This document shows positions 1-7,109 of a stretch of DNA of 34,393 nucleotides, piece after piece. The notes under the pieces are model-generated. The model made no database searches. It was not told the origin of the DNA and saw nothing but the letters and a program-made list of their open reading frames with translations. Numbering within the stretch: position 1 is the first letter of the stretch; the number at the start of each line of letters is the position of its first letter. The position numbers were made by a program, and so were the translations under genes. The stretch covers positions 1 through 34,393 of the forward strand of contig CADBNW010000211.1 in assembly GCA_902796025.1 (NCBI GenBank), read 5' to 3'. The stretch is from an uncultured Eubacteriales bacterium. GTDB taxonomy: Bacteria; Bacillota; Clostridia; Christensenellales; Aristaeellaceae.

Positions 1-197
1 ATATATCCATCTATAAAACTGGTATGGTCAAGGTGAACTTGATCTTCAAACGAAATGAATTCCGCCGCGTGTTCCACGCCGAAAACATCCGTCAGCAGGG
101 AAAGCCAGAACTTTTGACTTTCGCCCTTTTCATACCCCTTGCCTTTCCAGTAATCCGCAAAGTGCTTTGCCGCTGCGCGTTGCTTCACGTCGTTCAT
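1..197 (-). CDS. MmeI-type class I DNA methyltransferase (N-terminal part only)
   Basis: Partial gene: only the first 65 codons lie in the window and the rest runs off the left edge. The translation begins MNDVKQRAAAKHFADYWKGK and continues with SQKFWLSLLTDVFG and FISFEDQVHLDHTSFIDGY. This is the typical start of large single-chain DNA methyltransferases with an MmeI-like N-terminal domain (Type IIG/IIL restriction-modification or methyltransferase-only proteins). The ATG at 197 is preceded by TGGAGGT four bases upstream, and a good promoter lies further upstream, so the start is firm. The methylase motifs and any nuclease motif are outside the window, so I cannot say whether it restricts DNA as well as methylating it. 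It faces away from the degenerate tRNA at 341-414, which could mark an island edge. Confidence 0.8.
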   Translation of the reverse strand, partial: MNDVKQRAAAKHFADYWKGKGYEKGESQKFWLSLLTDVFGVEHAAEFISFEDQVHLDHTSFIDGY

Positions 198-236
198 GGG
201 TTGACCTCCATAAAGCTACTTACAAAAACCCATTAA

Positions 237-265
237 ATTATACCATACGAGCGCCGCGCCTGCAA
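237..265 (-). promoter_or_regulatory. Promoter of the methyltransferase gene
   Basis: Read on the minus strand: -35 TTGCAG (260-265), a 17-base spacer and -10 TATAAT (237-242). It sits 40 bases upstream of the ATG at 197. Confidence 0.7.
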
Positions 266-340
266 GTCCGCCCCTAACATCTGCATAGGCAGAGACAGGA
301 TTATAGCACCCGGGAAGGCCGGGCAAGCGCGTAAGTTCTG

Positions 341-414
341 CTGCGGGGAACTCAGTTGGCTAGAGCGCCGGGTCATGGCCCCGGAGGTCGGCGGTTCGAG
401 CCCGCCCTCGAACC
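341..414 (+). pseudogene. Degenerate tRNA-Met-like sequence
   Basis: A tRNA-sized stretch with a near-complete cloverleaf. D-arm CTC/GAG with loop AGTTGGCTA (351-365); anticodon stem CCGGG/CCCGG; five-base variable loop AGGTC; T-arm GGCGG-TTCGAGC-CCGCC (390-406). It is damaged elsewhere. The acceptor stem (341-347 with 407-413) has two mismatches, position 8 is G instead of T, and position 10 is A, which breaks the first D-stem pair. The anticodon loop reads TCATGGC, so the CAT triplet is displaced one base from the anticodon position and position 33 is C, not T. I read it as a decayed methionine tRNA rather than a working one. It may be the scar of an integration site, but no second att copy was seen. 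Confidence 0.45.
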
Positions 415-433
415 CTCTTTTCACAAAACAAAG

Positions 434-964
434 CCGGAGCTGTTGCACAAGTGCAAAAGCTCCGGGGTGGCCTGGAGGGGCCGCAGCCCCTCCAGCTTTC
501 AATCCGCAGGGGTGGCTTGCGGTGCCGCGTCTCAAATCTCTGATTTGAGCTGTCGGCATCCCACGCTTTGCGTGGGATTGACTTGCCATGGGCAAGTCAA
601 CCTTCCGCCCGGGGACAGCGATTTTTGTGCAGGGCGCGACACGGTAGTGAATGAAAGCCCAGTGGGCTTTCAGAGCCGTGCCGCGTTACGTAAAAGCGAA
701 GCGGAGACGACCGGAACAAATAATCGCCACCTTGCAGTTTGAGGTCGATTTGCCAAAGGCAAATCGATTCCACTTTGCGGAACGTGTTGGCTCAAATTGA
801 AAATTTGAGCCAACACGCCTTGCGCCCGGAAATCTCCGCAGAGATTTCAGCAAAAACTGCTTTCCTATTGCACACACTATTCCGGCATGGCGTTTCGACC
901 AAATAACAATATTAAGGACAGCCCAGCTACCCGCTTGAAATGAATCTCCGATTCATTTCAAGCG
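434..964 (-). repeat. Hairpin-array element, copy 1
   Basis: A non-coding chain of perfect or near-perfect hairpins with mostly 3-4 nt loops. From left to right: CCGGAGCT...AGCTCCGG (434-465) enclosing TTGCAC/GTGCAA; GGAGGGGC-CGCA-GCCCCTCC (474-493); TCAAATC-TCT-GATTTGA (532-548); CCCACGC-TTT-GCGTGGG (560-576); GACTTGCC-ATG-GGCAAGTC (580-598); GAAAGCCC-AGT-GGGCTTTC (653-671); TCGATTTGCC-AAA-GGCAAATCGA (745-767); GTGTTGGCTCAAATT with its complement around GAA (784-816); GAAATCTC-CGCA-GAGATTTC (829-848); and a 15-bp terminal hairpin CGCTTGAAATGAATC around TCC (932-964). The terminal hairpin ends four bases from the stop codon of the minus-strand gene at 968. The same modules in the same order occur at 6641-7109 and, inverted, at 14146-14520. 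Strand is given relative to the adjacent gene. Confidence 0.85.
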
Positions 965-967
965 CCT

Positions 968-2071
968 CTATAGCCCTAAACCCTTGCTCAGCGTCACGAT
1001 GAAGTCCTGCACGTTGGTGATGATCCCCCTGCTTGCAAGGCTTCCCCTGTCGCTCAGCTTGTTTACAGCAAATTCCGAGATGTCGATGCAGTAAAAATAC
1101 ACCTGGCGCACCGTGCCGTCCGGCATCACCCTGTAGGAGGGCGTCATGTTGCCGACCGCGATGGAATGCAGCATCGTGGCCATGCAGATGACGGTGGTGG
1201 CGCTTCGCACCTGATCGCGCATCGCGTCCTGCGCGTCGTAGGCGTTGCCGATCACGGGCGGCAGCGGCCCGTCGTCCCGGATGGAGCCCGCAAGGACATA
1301 GGGCACGCCATATTTTTCGCAGCTGTAGATGATGCCGTTATCGATCTTTTCCGCCTGGATGAACGGGCGGATGCCGCCCCGAAGCTTTACCTGATTGATC
1401 GTGGTCAGGTGGTTATAGTGCCCGTTGTGCTGGTTGCGCTGGGTATAGATGTCCTGCCCCAGGGCGGTTTTCAGATACGCGGCCTCCAGATCGTGGGTAG
1501 CCAAGGCGTTGCCCGCAAGCAAAGCGTGGACGTATCCCGCCTGGATCAGCTTTGCGATCGCATTTCTGGCGTCATAGTCAAAGGCAAAGGCCGGCCCGAT
1601 CACCCAGACGATTTTGCCGTGCTCCCGGTCGTTCCGAAGCACCCGGTACAGTTCGTCATAGTCCCGGGAAAAGGCGGTCTCTCTGGAGCGCCCCTGCCGA
1701 AAGGCAAAGGCGTCTGTGGCTCCCCTTTGCTGGCTGAAGCCGTCCGTATGGACAAAGATGCCCTCCTCGCAGTTTTCCGTGCGGCCGGTCACCACAAGCT
1801 CGCCCGCCTTCAGCCGGCGGGGCTCCTTGACCAGGATCTCTCCGTCACGGTACACCGGCACGCAGTCCATGCGGCTTTCCTTTGCCATGAGCCACTGGCC
1901 GCCGATTTTGAAATACTCCGGATAGATGCTGGTGGCATGAAAGTTTTCGGGCGCGACCTGATTCAGCGGGGCCTTTGCAAGCGCTGCGTCCGGCGCTGTT
2001 AAAAAGCGCTCCTTAGTAAAATCCGGCTTTGTGTATCGCGCAAGGAACTCCGGTTCTTGACTGATCTGCAT
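968..2071 (-). CDS. LOR/SDH-type NAD-dependent protein, archaeal-type ornithine cyclodeaminase family
   Basis: The 367-residue product matches the family of archaeal-type ornithine cyclodeaminases and LOR/SDH proteins, which convert L-ornithine to L-proline and ammonia with bound NAD. Family signatures seen: VAPENFHATS near residue 40; MDCVPVYRDGEI; a Rossmann-like stretch VWVIGPAFAFDYDARNAI; ALLAGNALATHDLEAA; HYNHLTTINQVKLRGGI; VLAGSIRDDGPLPPV; and a C-terminal HSIAVGNMTPSYRV. The usual ~90-residue N-terminal LOR domain is mostly missing: only about 40 unrecognised residues precede the conserved part. I chose ATG 2071 (GGGATGG upstream) over an in-frame TTG at 2086 that has no ribosome site. 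It has its own promoter at 2193-2221 and a leader of about 115 nt. Substrate is inferred from family only; dehydratase or reductase activity is possible. Confidence 0.8.
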   Translation of the reverse strand: MQISQEPEFLARYTKPDFTKERFLTAPDAALAKAPLNQVAPENFHATSIYPEYFKIGGQWLMAKESRMDCVPVYRDGEILVKEPRRLKAGELVVTGRTENCEEGIFVHTDGFSQQRGATDAFAFRQGRSRETAFSRDYDELYRVLRNDREHGKIVWVIGPAFAFDYDARNAIAKLIQAGYVHALLAGNALATHDLEAAYLKTALGQDIYTQRNQHNGHYNHLTTINQVKLRGGIRPFIQAEKIDNGIIYSCEKYGVPYVLAGSIRDDGPLPPVIGNAYDAQDAMRDQVRSATTVICMATMLHSIAVGNMTPSYRVMPDGTVRQVYFYCIDISEFAVNKLSDRGSLASRGIITNVQDFIVTLSKGLGL

Positions 2072-2192
2072 AACACCATCCCGCAAATAAGAATACGGCT
2101 TTCATTTGATTTGCCTGAGCAGCTTCGGCAAGGACGCAGGGAAGAAAAGCGCCGCAGTCCCACGCCCTGCGCCTGCCCGTTTCGCACTTTCG

Positions 2193-2221
2193 ATTATAGC
2201 ACAGCGCGGAGCATTTCGCAA
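2193..2221 (-). promoter_or_regulatory. Promoter of the ornithine cyclodeaminase-like gene
   Basis: Minus strand: -35 TTGCGA (2216-2221), 17-base spacer, -10 TATAAT (2193-2198) with an extended TG at -15/-14 (TGTGCTATAAT). The implied leader is about 115 nt long and carries no structure I recognise. Confidence 0.65.
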
Positions 2222-2247
2222 CAGACAGCCGCAGGCTTCCCCATTTC

Positions 2248-2362
2248 TGAAAAGTGCAAAGTGTTTTAACTGAAAAGTGCCTAGTGATTTCTCTGAAAAG
2301 CGCAAAGTGTTTTAACTGAAAAGTGCCTAATGAAATGCTTGAAAAGTGCCAACCGCCGTGGT
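2248..2362 (+). repeat. Five tandem 23-bp direct repeats upstream of the DUF4143 ATPase
   Basis: The decamer TGAAAAGTGC starts at 2248, 2271, 2294, 2317 and 2340, an exact 23-base step each time. The third copy has one change, TGAAAAGCGC. Copies 1 and 3 share the same remainder (AAAGTGTTTTAAC), while copies 2 and 4 share CTAxTGAxxT, so the array looks like a duplicated 46-bp unit plus a partial copy. The last copy overlaps the -35 box (TTGAAA, 2339-2344). The spacing is about 2.2 helical turns. Because 23 is not a multiple of three, it is not a coding repeat. The arrangement looks like a tandem operator. Confidence 0.9.
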
Positions 2363-2367
2363 AATAT
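2339..2367 (+). promoter_or_regulatory. Promoter of the DUF4143 ATPase gene
   Basis: -35 TTGAAA (2339-2344), 17-base spacer, -10 TAATAT (2362-2367). The -35 box lies within the fifth 23-bp repeat, so a protein bound to the repeats would touch RNA polymerase. Confidence 0.6.
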
Positions 2368-2388
2368 ATTCGTACCGGAGGTGATCCC

Positions 2389-3672
2389 ATGAGTCTTACA
2401 AGAGATGGCTACAGGCAGCGGCTGATAGATGAAAGGATCGCGCGCTATCTCAAAGTCTTTGGCGCTGTGTCGATCGAAGGCCCAAAATGGTGTGGAAAAA
2501 TGTGGACAAGTCTGAACCATGCAAACAGCGTTACTTTTATGACTGATAAAAGCGCGCTGGATCTTGCCAAAGTCGATCCCAAATACATCTTTACAAAAGA
2601 AAGGCCTCAGCTGATAGACGAGTGGCAAATCGTACCGGAGGTTTGGGATGCCGTGCGCCATGAATGTGACATGGACCACGCAAAGGGAAAATTCATCCTG
2701 ACCGGCTCGACCTCGCTCAAAAAAAGACGGGGCGAGGAAAGGGTATATCACAGCGGGACCGGTCGGATCGCACCGCTTAGAATGCACCCAATGAGCCTGT
2801 ATGAATCAGGGGATTCATCGGGCGAGGCCTCGATCCGCGGGATGCTCAGCGGCGAAATCCAGGAGGGATTTGTTCGCAAGGTCGAACTGGATGAATTGGC
2901 CCGATTCATTGTCCGCGGCGGATGGCCCGAAAACCTCGATATGGCCAGCGAAGATATCGGGATCATTCCGGAGAGTTATATTGAAGCTGTCGTCACCAAG
3001 GATATGCACGAAAGGCAGACGAAAAAAAGGAGCCCGCAAAAAATGCGGATGCTTCTTCGCGCCCTTTCAAGACACGAAGCTTCTGTAGCCAGCGATAAAA
3101 CCTTGATACGGGACATCGAGGAATATGAAAACGGGGAAGAGCTGATCCAGAGCCGTGAAACCGTCAACGATTACACGCAAGTGCTGGAGAGCCTTTATCT
3201 GATAAACGATCAGGAAGCCTTCAGCATTCATTACCGTTCCTCCGCCCGCATCGGAAAAAGTGCCAAGCGCCATCTGGCCGATCCCTCCTTATGCTGCGCA
3301 TGTCTTCATTTGACCATCGACAAACTGCTGAACGACCACGAGACCTTTGGCCTTCTGTTCGAGTCTCTCGTGGAGCGTGACCTGCGGATCTACGCCGATT
3401 ATCTGGAAGGACAGCTTTACCATTTCAGAGACAATTCCTCCGGCGATGAAGTAGATGCCATCATCGAATTCAAGGACGGAGCGTATGCGGCGTTTGAGAT
3501 CAAGCTAAGCGACGGAAGCATTCAGGAAGCACTTGAGAGCCTGACTCGTTTTAATACGCACGCAGAAAAAAAGCCGTCCTTCATGTGCGTCATCGTCGGG
3601 CACCTCGACACCGTCATGCGCGACGCAAAAACAGGGATCTTCATCATTCCGGCAACCTCCTTAAGGCCATAG
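2389..3672 (+). CDS. AAA-type ATPase with DUF4143 and nuclease-like C-terminal domain
   Basis: The 427-residue product has the layout of the common bacterial/archaeal AAA_14-DUF4143 family, whose role is largely unknown. The Walker A region near residues 31-41 reads GPKWCGKMWTS. The P-loop lysine is present, but the following Ser/Thr is replaced by methionine at residue 38 (family pattern GPKWCGKT). Walker B is LIDEWQ near residue 75, followed by a sensor-like FILTGS. The C-terminal half has FGLLFESLVERDL and then GDEVDAIIEF...AAFEIKLS near residues 350-372, resembling the D...ExK core of PD-(D/E)XK nucleases. Start ATG 2389 follows a textbook GGAGGTGATC site. The gene stands alone behind its repeat-bearing promoter. 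Confidence 0.9.
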   Translation: MSLTRDGYRQRLIDERIARYLKVFGAVSIEGPKWCGKMWTSLNHANSVTFMTDKSALDLAKVDPKYIFTKERPQLIDEWQIVPEVWDAVRHECDMDHAKGKFILTGSTSLKKRRGEERVYHSGTGRIAPLRMHPMSLYESGDSSGEASIRGMLSGEIQEGFVRKVELDELARFIVRGGWPENLDMASEDIGIIPESYIEAVVTKDMHERQTKKRSPQKMRMLLRALSRHEASVASDKTLIRDIEEYENGEELIQSRETVNDYTQVLESLYLINDQEAFSIHYRSSARIGKSAKRHLADPSLCCACLHLTIDKLLNDHETFGLLFESLVERDLRIYADYLEGQLYHFRDNSSGDEVDAIIEFKDGAYAAFEIKLSDGSIQEALESLTRFNTHAEKKPSFMCVIVGHLDTVMRDAKTGIFIIPATSLRP

Positions 3673-3835
3673 CGATGCCTGAAAACATCCATTATCAACC
3701 ATAGACCGCCTTTACAAATCATCACAGCGGGGAAAGCGCACACGCTGGCAGCTCATCCCGCCGCCCGCGTAAGCCGTTCCCGCTGACCCGTATGGCACAG
3801 AAACTTTCGATCCAAAGGAAAGGAGGCAGACCTTC

Positions 3836-4705
3836 TTGCACGACATCTGGAATCCCTGGCACGGCTGCAAACGCTGCAGCGAAGGCTGCCTCAATTGCTA
3901 CATGTACTATCTGGACGCCTTGCGGGACAAGGACGGCAGCGAGATCTACCGCACAAAAGCCGGCTTTTCCTATCCACTGAGCAAGACGCGCGATGGTCAA
4001 TACAAGGTGCAAAGCGGCAAAATGCTTCGGGTCTGCATGACCTCCGATTTCTTTTTGGAGGAGGCCGACCCCTGGCGGGACGAGGCCTGGGAGATCATCC
4101 GCAGGCGGCCGGACGTCAAATTCTTCCTGCTGACAAAGCGCCCGCAGCGCGTTGAAAAATGCCTTCCCAAAAACTGGAGCGAGGGCTGGGAAAACGTGAT
4201 GTTCAACGTCTCCTGCGAAAACCAGCGCCGGGCAGACGAGCGCATCCCGATATTGCTTACGCTGCCGTTCAAGCACAAGGGCCTCATGTGCGCCCCGCTG
4301 ATCGGTCCGGTCTCCCTTGCGCAGTACATCCCCTCGGGGCAGATCGAGCAGGTGCTGTGCGACGGCGAAAACTACGGCGGCGCGCGCCCCTGCCGCTACG
4401 AATGGGTAAAGCAGCTGCATGACGAGTGCAGGAGGTACCACGTGACCTTCGTATTTTGCAGCACGGGGCGGCGCTTCATAAAGGACGGCAAATGCTACCG
4501 CCTGGAGGGCAGCGTGCAAAGCGAGCAGGCCGCAAGATCCGGCCTGAGCTTTTCAGGAAAGCCCATCGATTTTAAGCTCACAAGCCCGATGGGAAAACCC
4601 ATTCCAAAAGAAGAGCTCTACAAGCCCTTCTTTGGCACGCGCTGCCAAAGATGCGGTATGCAGCTCATCTGCAACGGCTGCAGCCGCTGCGGGAAATGCG
4701 GCTGA
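3836..4705 (+). CDS. DUF5131 (phage Gp37/Gp68-like) cysteine-rich protein
   Basis: The 289-residue product belongs to the DUF5131 family, first named from phage Gp37/Gp68 proteins. The N-terminus has WNPWHGC followed by a cysteine cluster C11-x2-C14-x3-C18-x2-C21 (CKRCSEGCLNCY), suggesting a metal or Fe-S site. Further on are VCMTSDFFLEEADPWR, FFLLTKRPQR, FNVSCENQRRADERI and VLCDGENYGGARPC, a typical order for the family. The C-terminal tail after residue 265 is a second cysteine cluster (CQRCGMQLICNGCSRCGKCG), like a zinc ribbon. The start is a TTG at 3836 with AAAGGAGG nine bases upstream; no better in-frame ATG precedes the conserved WNPWHGC. The family is related to radical SAM-like proteins but its reaction is unknown. 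No phage genes surround it. Confidence 0.8.
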   Translation: MHDIWNPWHGCKRCSEGCLNCYMYYLDALRDKDGSEIYRTKAGFSYPLSKTRDGQYKVQSGKMLRVCMTSDFFLEEADPWRDEAWEIIRRRPDVKFFLLTKRPQRVEKCLPKNWSEGWENVMFNVSCENQRRADERIPILLTLPFKHKGLMCAPLIGPVSLAQYIPSGQIEQVLCDGENYGGARPCRYEWVKQLHDECRRYHVTFVFCSTGRRFIKDGKCYRLEGSVQSEQAARSGLSFSGKPIDFKLTSPMGKPIPKEELYKPFFGTRCQRCGMQLICNGCSRCGKCG

Positions 4706-4734
4706 GCCGCCAAGGCGTCAAAACGCAGATCTTC

Positions 4735-4763
4735 TTGCAGCGCCTGCCCTTTCGTGCTATACT
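4735..4763 (+). promoter_or_regulatory. Promoter of the GH30 gene
   Basis: -35 TTGCAG (4735-4740), 17-base spacer, -10 TATACT (4758-4763), 34 bases before the GH30 start codon. Confidence 0.65.
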
Positions 4764-4797
4764 GCCTCCACAGAGCATCAGCAAAGGAGGCCGCCGC

Positions 4798-6603
4798 ATG
4801 AAGCTTTTTGCATCCACCAGCGACATGACGCGGGTGCTTTCCCTGTGTTATGAAGCGTCCCTCGAAAAAACCGAAAGCGCCCCGGATGAAAACACCTTCA
4901 CCGTCGATCCCACCGCCCCCGGGCACCCCATCCTGGGCTTTGGCGGAAACCTCACCGACACAGAGGTCTATAATCTCATGCGCATGAGCCCCGGCGCGCG
5001 GGACGCAGCGCTCAAAAAGCTCTTCGATCCCCACGAGGGCGCAGGCCTCAGCGTTTTGCGCCTGCCCCTTGGCTCCAGCGACTGGGAGCGCAACTTCGAT
5101 TTTTACACCTACGACGACATGCCGGAGGGCGAAAAGGACTGGGAGCTAAAGCATTTTTCCGTGCAGCGCGAGGAGGAACGGGGGTATTTTTCCCTGCTTT
5201 CGCGCATCCACGCGTTCTACCCGCAGGTGCTGTTCGTGGCCTCCGTCTGGGCAATCCCCGGCTGGATGAAATCCACCGACAACATTTTGGGCGGCATCTT
5301 CCTTCCCCAGTACACCGAGGTATACGCCCGCTATCTGCGCATGGCGGTCCAGGCCTTTGCGCAGCGCGGCCTTCCCCTCTATGCCATCACCATTCAAAAC
5401 GAGCCCAAGTCCTCAGACTTTCCTAACGCCTGCCGCCAGACCCCGGCCACGCGCTTTACCTGGCGGCTGGAAAGGGACGTGCTGATCGCGCTAAGGCGCG
5501 AATTCACCCAGTTTGGCATCTCCACCCGCATCTGGGCCTACGATCACAACTACGACATGGTGGACATCTTTGTAGACCCTCTGCTTTCGGACAGCGCGGC
5601 CCGCGCCGCCTTCGACGGCGTGGCGTTCCACGCCTACCGGGGCGATCCCCGCGTGCTGGAAAAATACACCCGCCGATACCCGGAGCTTCCCCTCTATTCC
5701 ATCGAAAAGACGGTCAGCGACCCCGCCGGCATGGACGAGGTGCTTCGCCAGCTTCGCTACGGCGCGCGCTGCTATCTATTGTGGTCGTTTTTGCAGGACA
5801 ATTACGGCGGCCCCCATCAACTGCTGGGCACGCCCTTCAAGTACCTGAAGGAAACGCGCATGGGCATGATGTACAATATGATAAACGCCCCCGACGACGT
5901 GCGCACCAGCGCAAGCTACGGTCTGTTTGGCATCTTTGGCCGCTTCGTCCGCCGCGATATGCGCTTTTGCCCCTCCAAATACGGCCATAAAAAATGGCTC
6001 ACCCACGCCGCCTTTGCTGACGCGTCCGGCAGCATCACAAGCGTTCTCGTAAACCAGACGGACAAGGCCCAGAGCTGCACCCTGCGCGTTGGAAACAAAG
6101 CGCAAAGGCTCCTGATCCCCGCCCTCTCCGTCTGCGCCTGCACGATCGATCCCGGCGAATACGACATAAAAGAAGCCCCGCTCATCTCCGTCCCGGAAAA
6201 AAGCTTTCCCGAGGAACCCGCCTTTGACCTTGCGCCGACCCGTCTCTTTTTTGAATCCGCTCCCGCCGCCGGACGCGAGGCCCGCTTTTGCGTGGAGCTC
6301 AAAAACGTCGGCACCGCCCCCACGCCCGAAAACCTGACCGCCGCCGTGGACTTCCTGCTGGACGGCGATTTCAGAGTCGCCCGCGCCTACGCGACCATCA
6401 GACCCCTCCAGCCCGGCCAAAGCGTCACCCTGAAGGCAAATACGCCCCTGCCCGACGTCTCCGGCACCGGCGTCAAAACCACCTGGACGGCAGTACAGGG
6501 CACCCACGACTTCATGGCCCTGCTCAACACCGGCAACTGCTTCCCGCCCGAACAAAACGAATACAACAACCGCCTCTGCACAGAAATGGAGATCAGCTCG
6601 TAA
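4798..6603 (+). CDS. Glycoside hydrolase family 30 (glucosylceramidase-like)
   Basis: The 601-residue product is a GH30 (beta-8/alpha-8 barrel plus beta-sandwich) enzyme acting on beta-glycosidic bonds. Evidence: GFGGNLTDTEVYNL near residue 50; SVLRLPLGSSDWERNFDFYTY; SVWAIPGWMKSTDNILGG; the acid/base motif ITIQNEP (Glu near residue 202); DGVAFHAYRGDP; and the nucleophile segment YSIEKTV (Glu near residue 303). After residue 465 there is an added domain with VELKNVGTAPTPENL and EYNNRLCTEMEI, like a CARDB adhesion-type fold. There is no signal peptide, so it should work in the cytoplasm, which is odd for a CARDB-bearing protein. Start ATG 4798 has AAAGGAGG seven bases upstream and a promoter at 4735; a longer reading frame from 4651 would overlap the previous gene and is rejected. 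Confidence 0.88.
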   Translation: MKLFASTSDMTRVLSLCYEASLEKTESAPDENTFTVDPTAPGHPILGFGGNLTDTEVYNLMRMSPGARDAALKKLFDPHEGAGLSVLRLPLGSSDWERNFDFYTYDDMPEGEKDWELKHFSVQREEERGYFSLLSRIHAFYPQVLFVASVWAIPGWMKSTDNILGGIFLPQYTEVYARYLRMAVQAFAQRGLPLYAITIQNEPKSSDFPNACRQTPATRFTWRLERDVLIALRREFTQFGISTRIWAYDHNYDMVDIFVDPLLSDSAARAAFDGVAFHAYRGDPRVLEKYTRRYPELPLYSIEKTVSDPAGMDEVLRQLRYGARCYLLWSFLQDNYGGPHQLLGTPFKYLKETRMGMMYNMINAPDDVRTSASYGLFGIFGRFVRRDMRFCPSKYGHKKWLTHAAFADASGSITSVLVNQTDKAQSCTLRVGNKAQRLLIPALSVCACTIDPGEYDIKEAPLISVPEKSFPEEPAFDLAPTRLFFESAPAAGREARFCVELKNVGTAPTPENLTAAVDFLLDGDFRVARAYATIRPLQPGQSVTLKANTPLPDVSGTGVKTTWTAVQGTHDFMALLNTGNCFPPEQNEYNNRLCTEMEISS

Positions 6604-6640
6604 GCCCCACCCCATTTTTCCTAACGCTTTGAACACAAAC

Positions 6641-7109
6641 GGGGCTGCTGCAAAATGCAGCAGCCCCCAACAATACTCCACGGGGCGGCTTTGCCGCCCC
6701 GTGGATTCTCTGTATGCGCAACACGCCAGCGATCGAAAGCCCAGCGGGTTTCAGAGCCATGTCACATTCCATAGAAGCACAGCGATGAACTCCCCATCTC
6801 TCTGGGAGGCTTGGAGGGGCCGCGCCCCTCCAACTTCAATCCGCAGGGGTGGCTCCACTGCCCCGAGGACGATTTTTACGAAGCAGAGCTTGCCCTAAGT
6901 AAGCAAAAATCGATTCCGCTTTGCGGAATGTGTTGGCTCAAATTGAAAATTTGAGGCAACACGTCTTGCGCCCGGAAATTTCCCGCAGGAAATTTCAGCA
7001 AAAACTGCTTACCTATCGCCCACGCGATCAAGCCACGGCGTTTCGTCTACACCCCCCACAAAGGCAATATACCCCCCGCGTAAAATGGATCAAAGATTCA
7101 TTTTAAGCG
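6641..7109 (-). repeat. Hairpin-array element, copy 2
   Basis: Hairpins: GGGGCTGCTGCA-AAA-TGCAGCAGCCCC (6641-6667); CCACGGGGCGGC-TTT-GCCGCCCCGTGG (6678-6704); an imperfect GAAAGCCC-AGC-GGGTTTC (6735-6752); GGAGGGGC-CGC-GCCCCTCC (6813-6831); the shared AATCCGCAGGGGTGGCT (6838-6854); ATTCCGC-TTT-GCGGAAT (6913-6929); GTGTTGGCTCAAATT around GAA with 14/15 pairing (6930-6962); GAAATTTCC-CGCA-GGAAATTTC (6975-6996); and the terminal hairpin 7077-7109 (13 of 15 pairs, loop AAA). The terminal hairpin contains the stop codon of lon (7090-7092), so its outer arm encodes the last residues of Lon. The first two hairpins also follow GH30 and could terminate it, though neither has a T-tract. Confidence 0.85.

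Noticed and set aside
341..414. Functional tRNA (His with ATG anticodon)
   Set aside because: A34 is not expected for histidine, T33 and T8 are lost and the acceptor stem is mismatched.
233..877. Open reading frames across the first hairpin element
   Set aside because: They have no ribosome sites or known domains and their sequence is made of inverted repeats.
434..964. CRISPR array
   Set aside because: The repeats are hairpins of different sequence without constant repeat-spacer spacing, and no cas genes are present.
2248..2362. Replication iterons of a plasmid origin
   Set aside because: The repeats end in a clear promoter of an ATPase gene, there is no Rep protein, and all neighbours are chromosomal.
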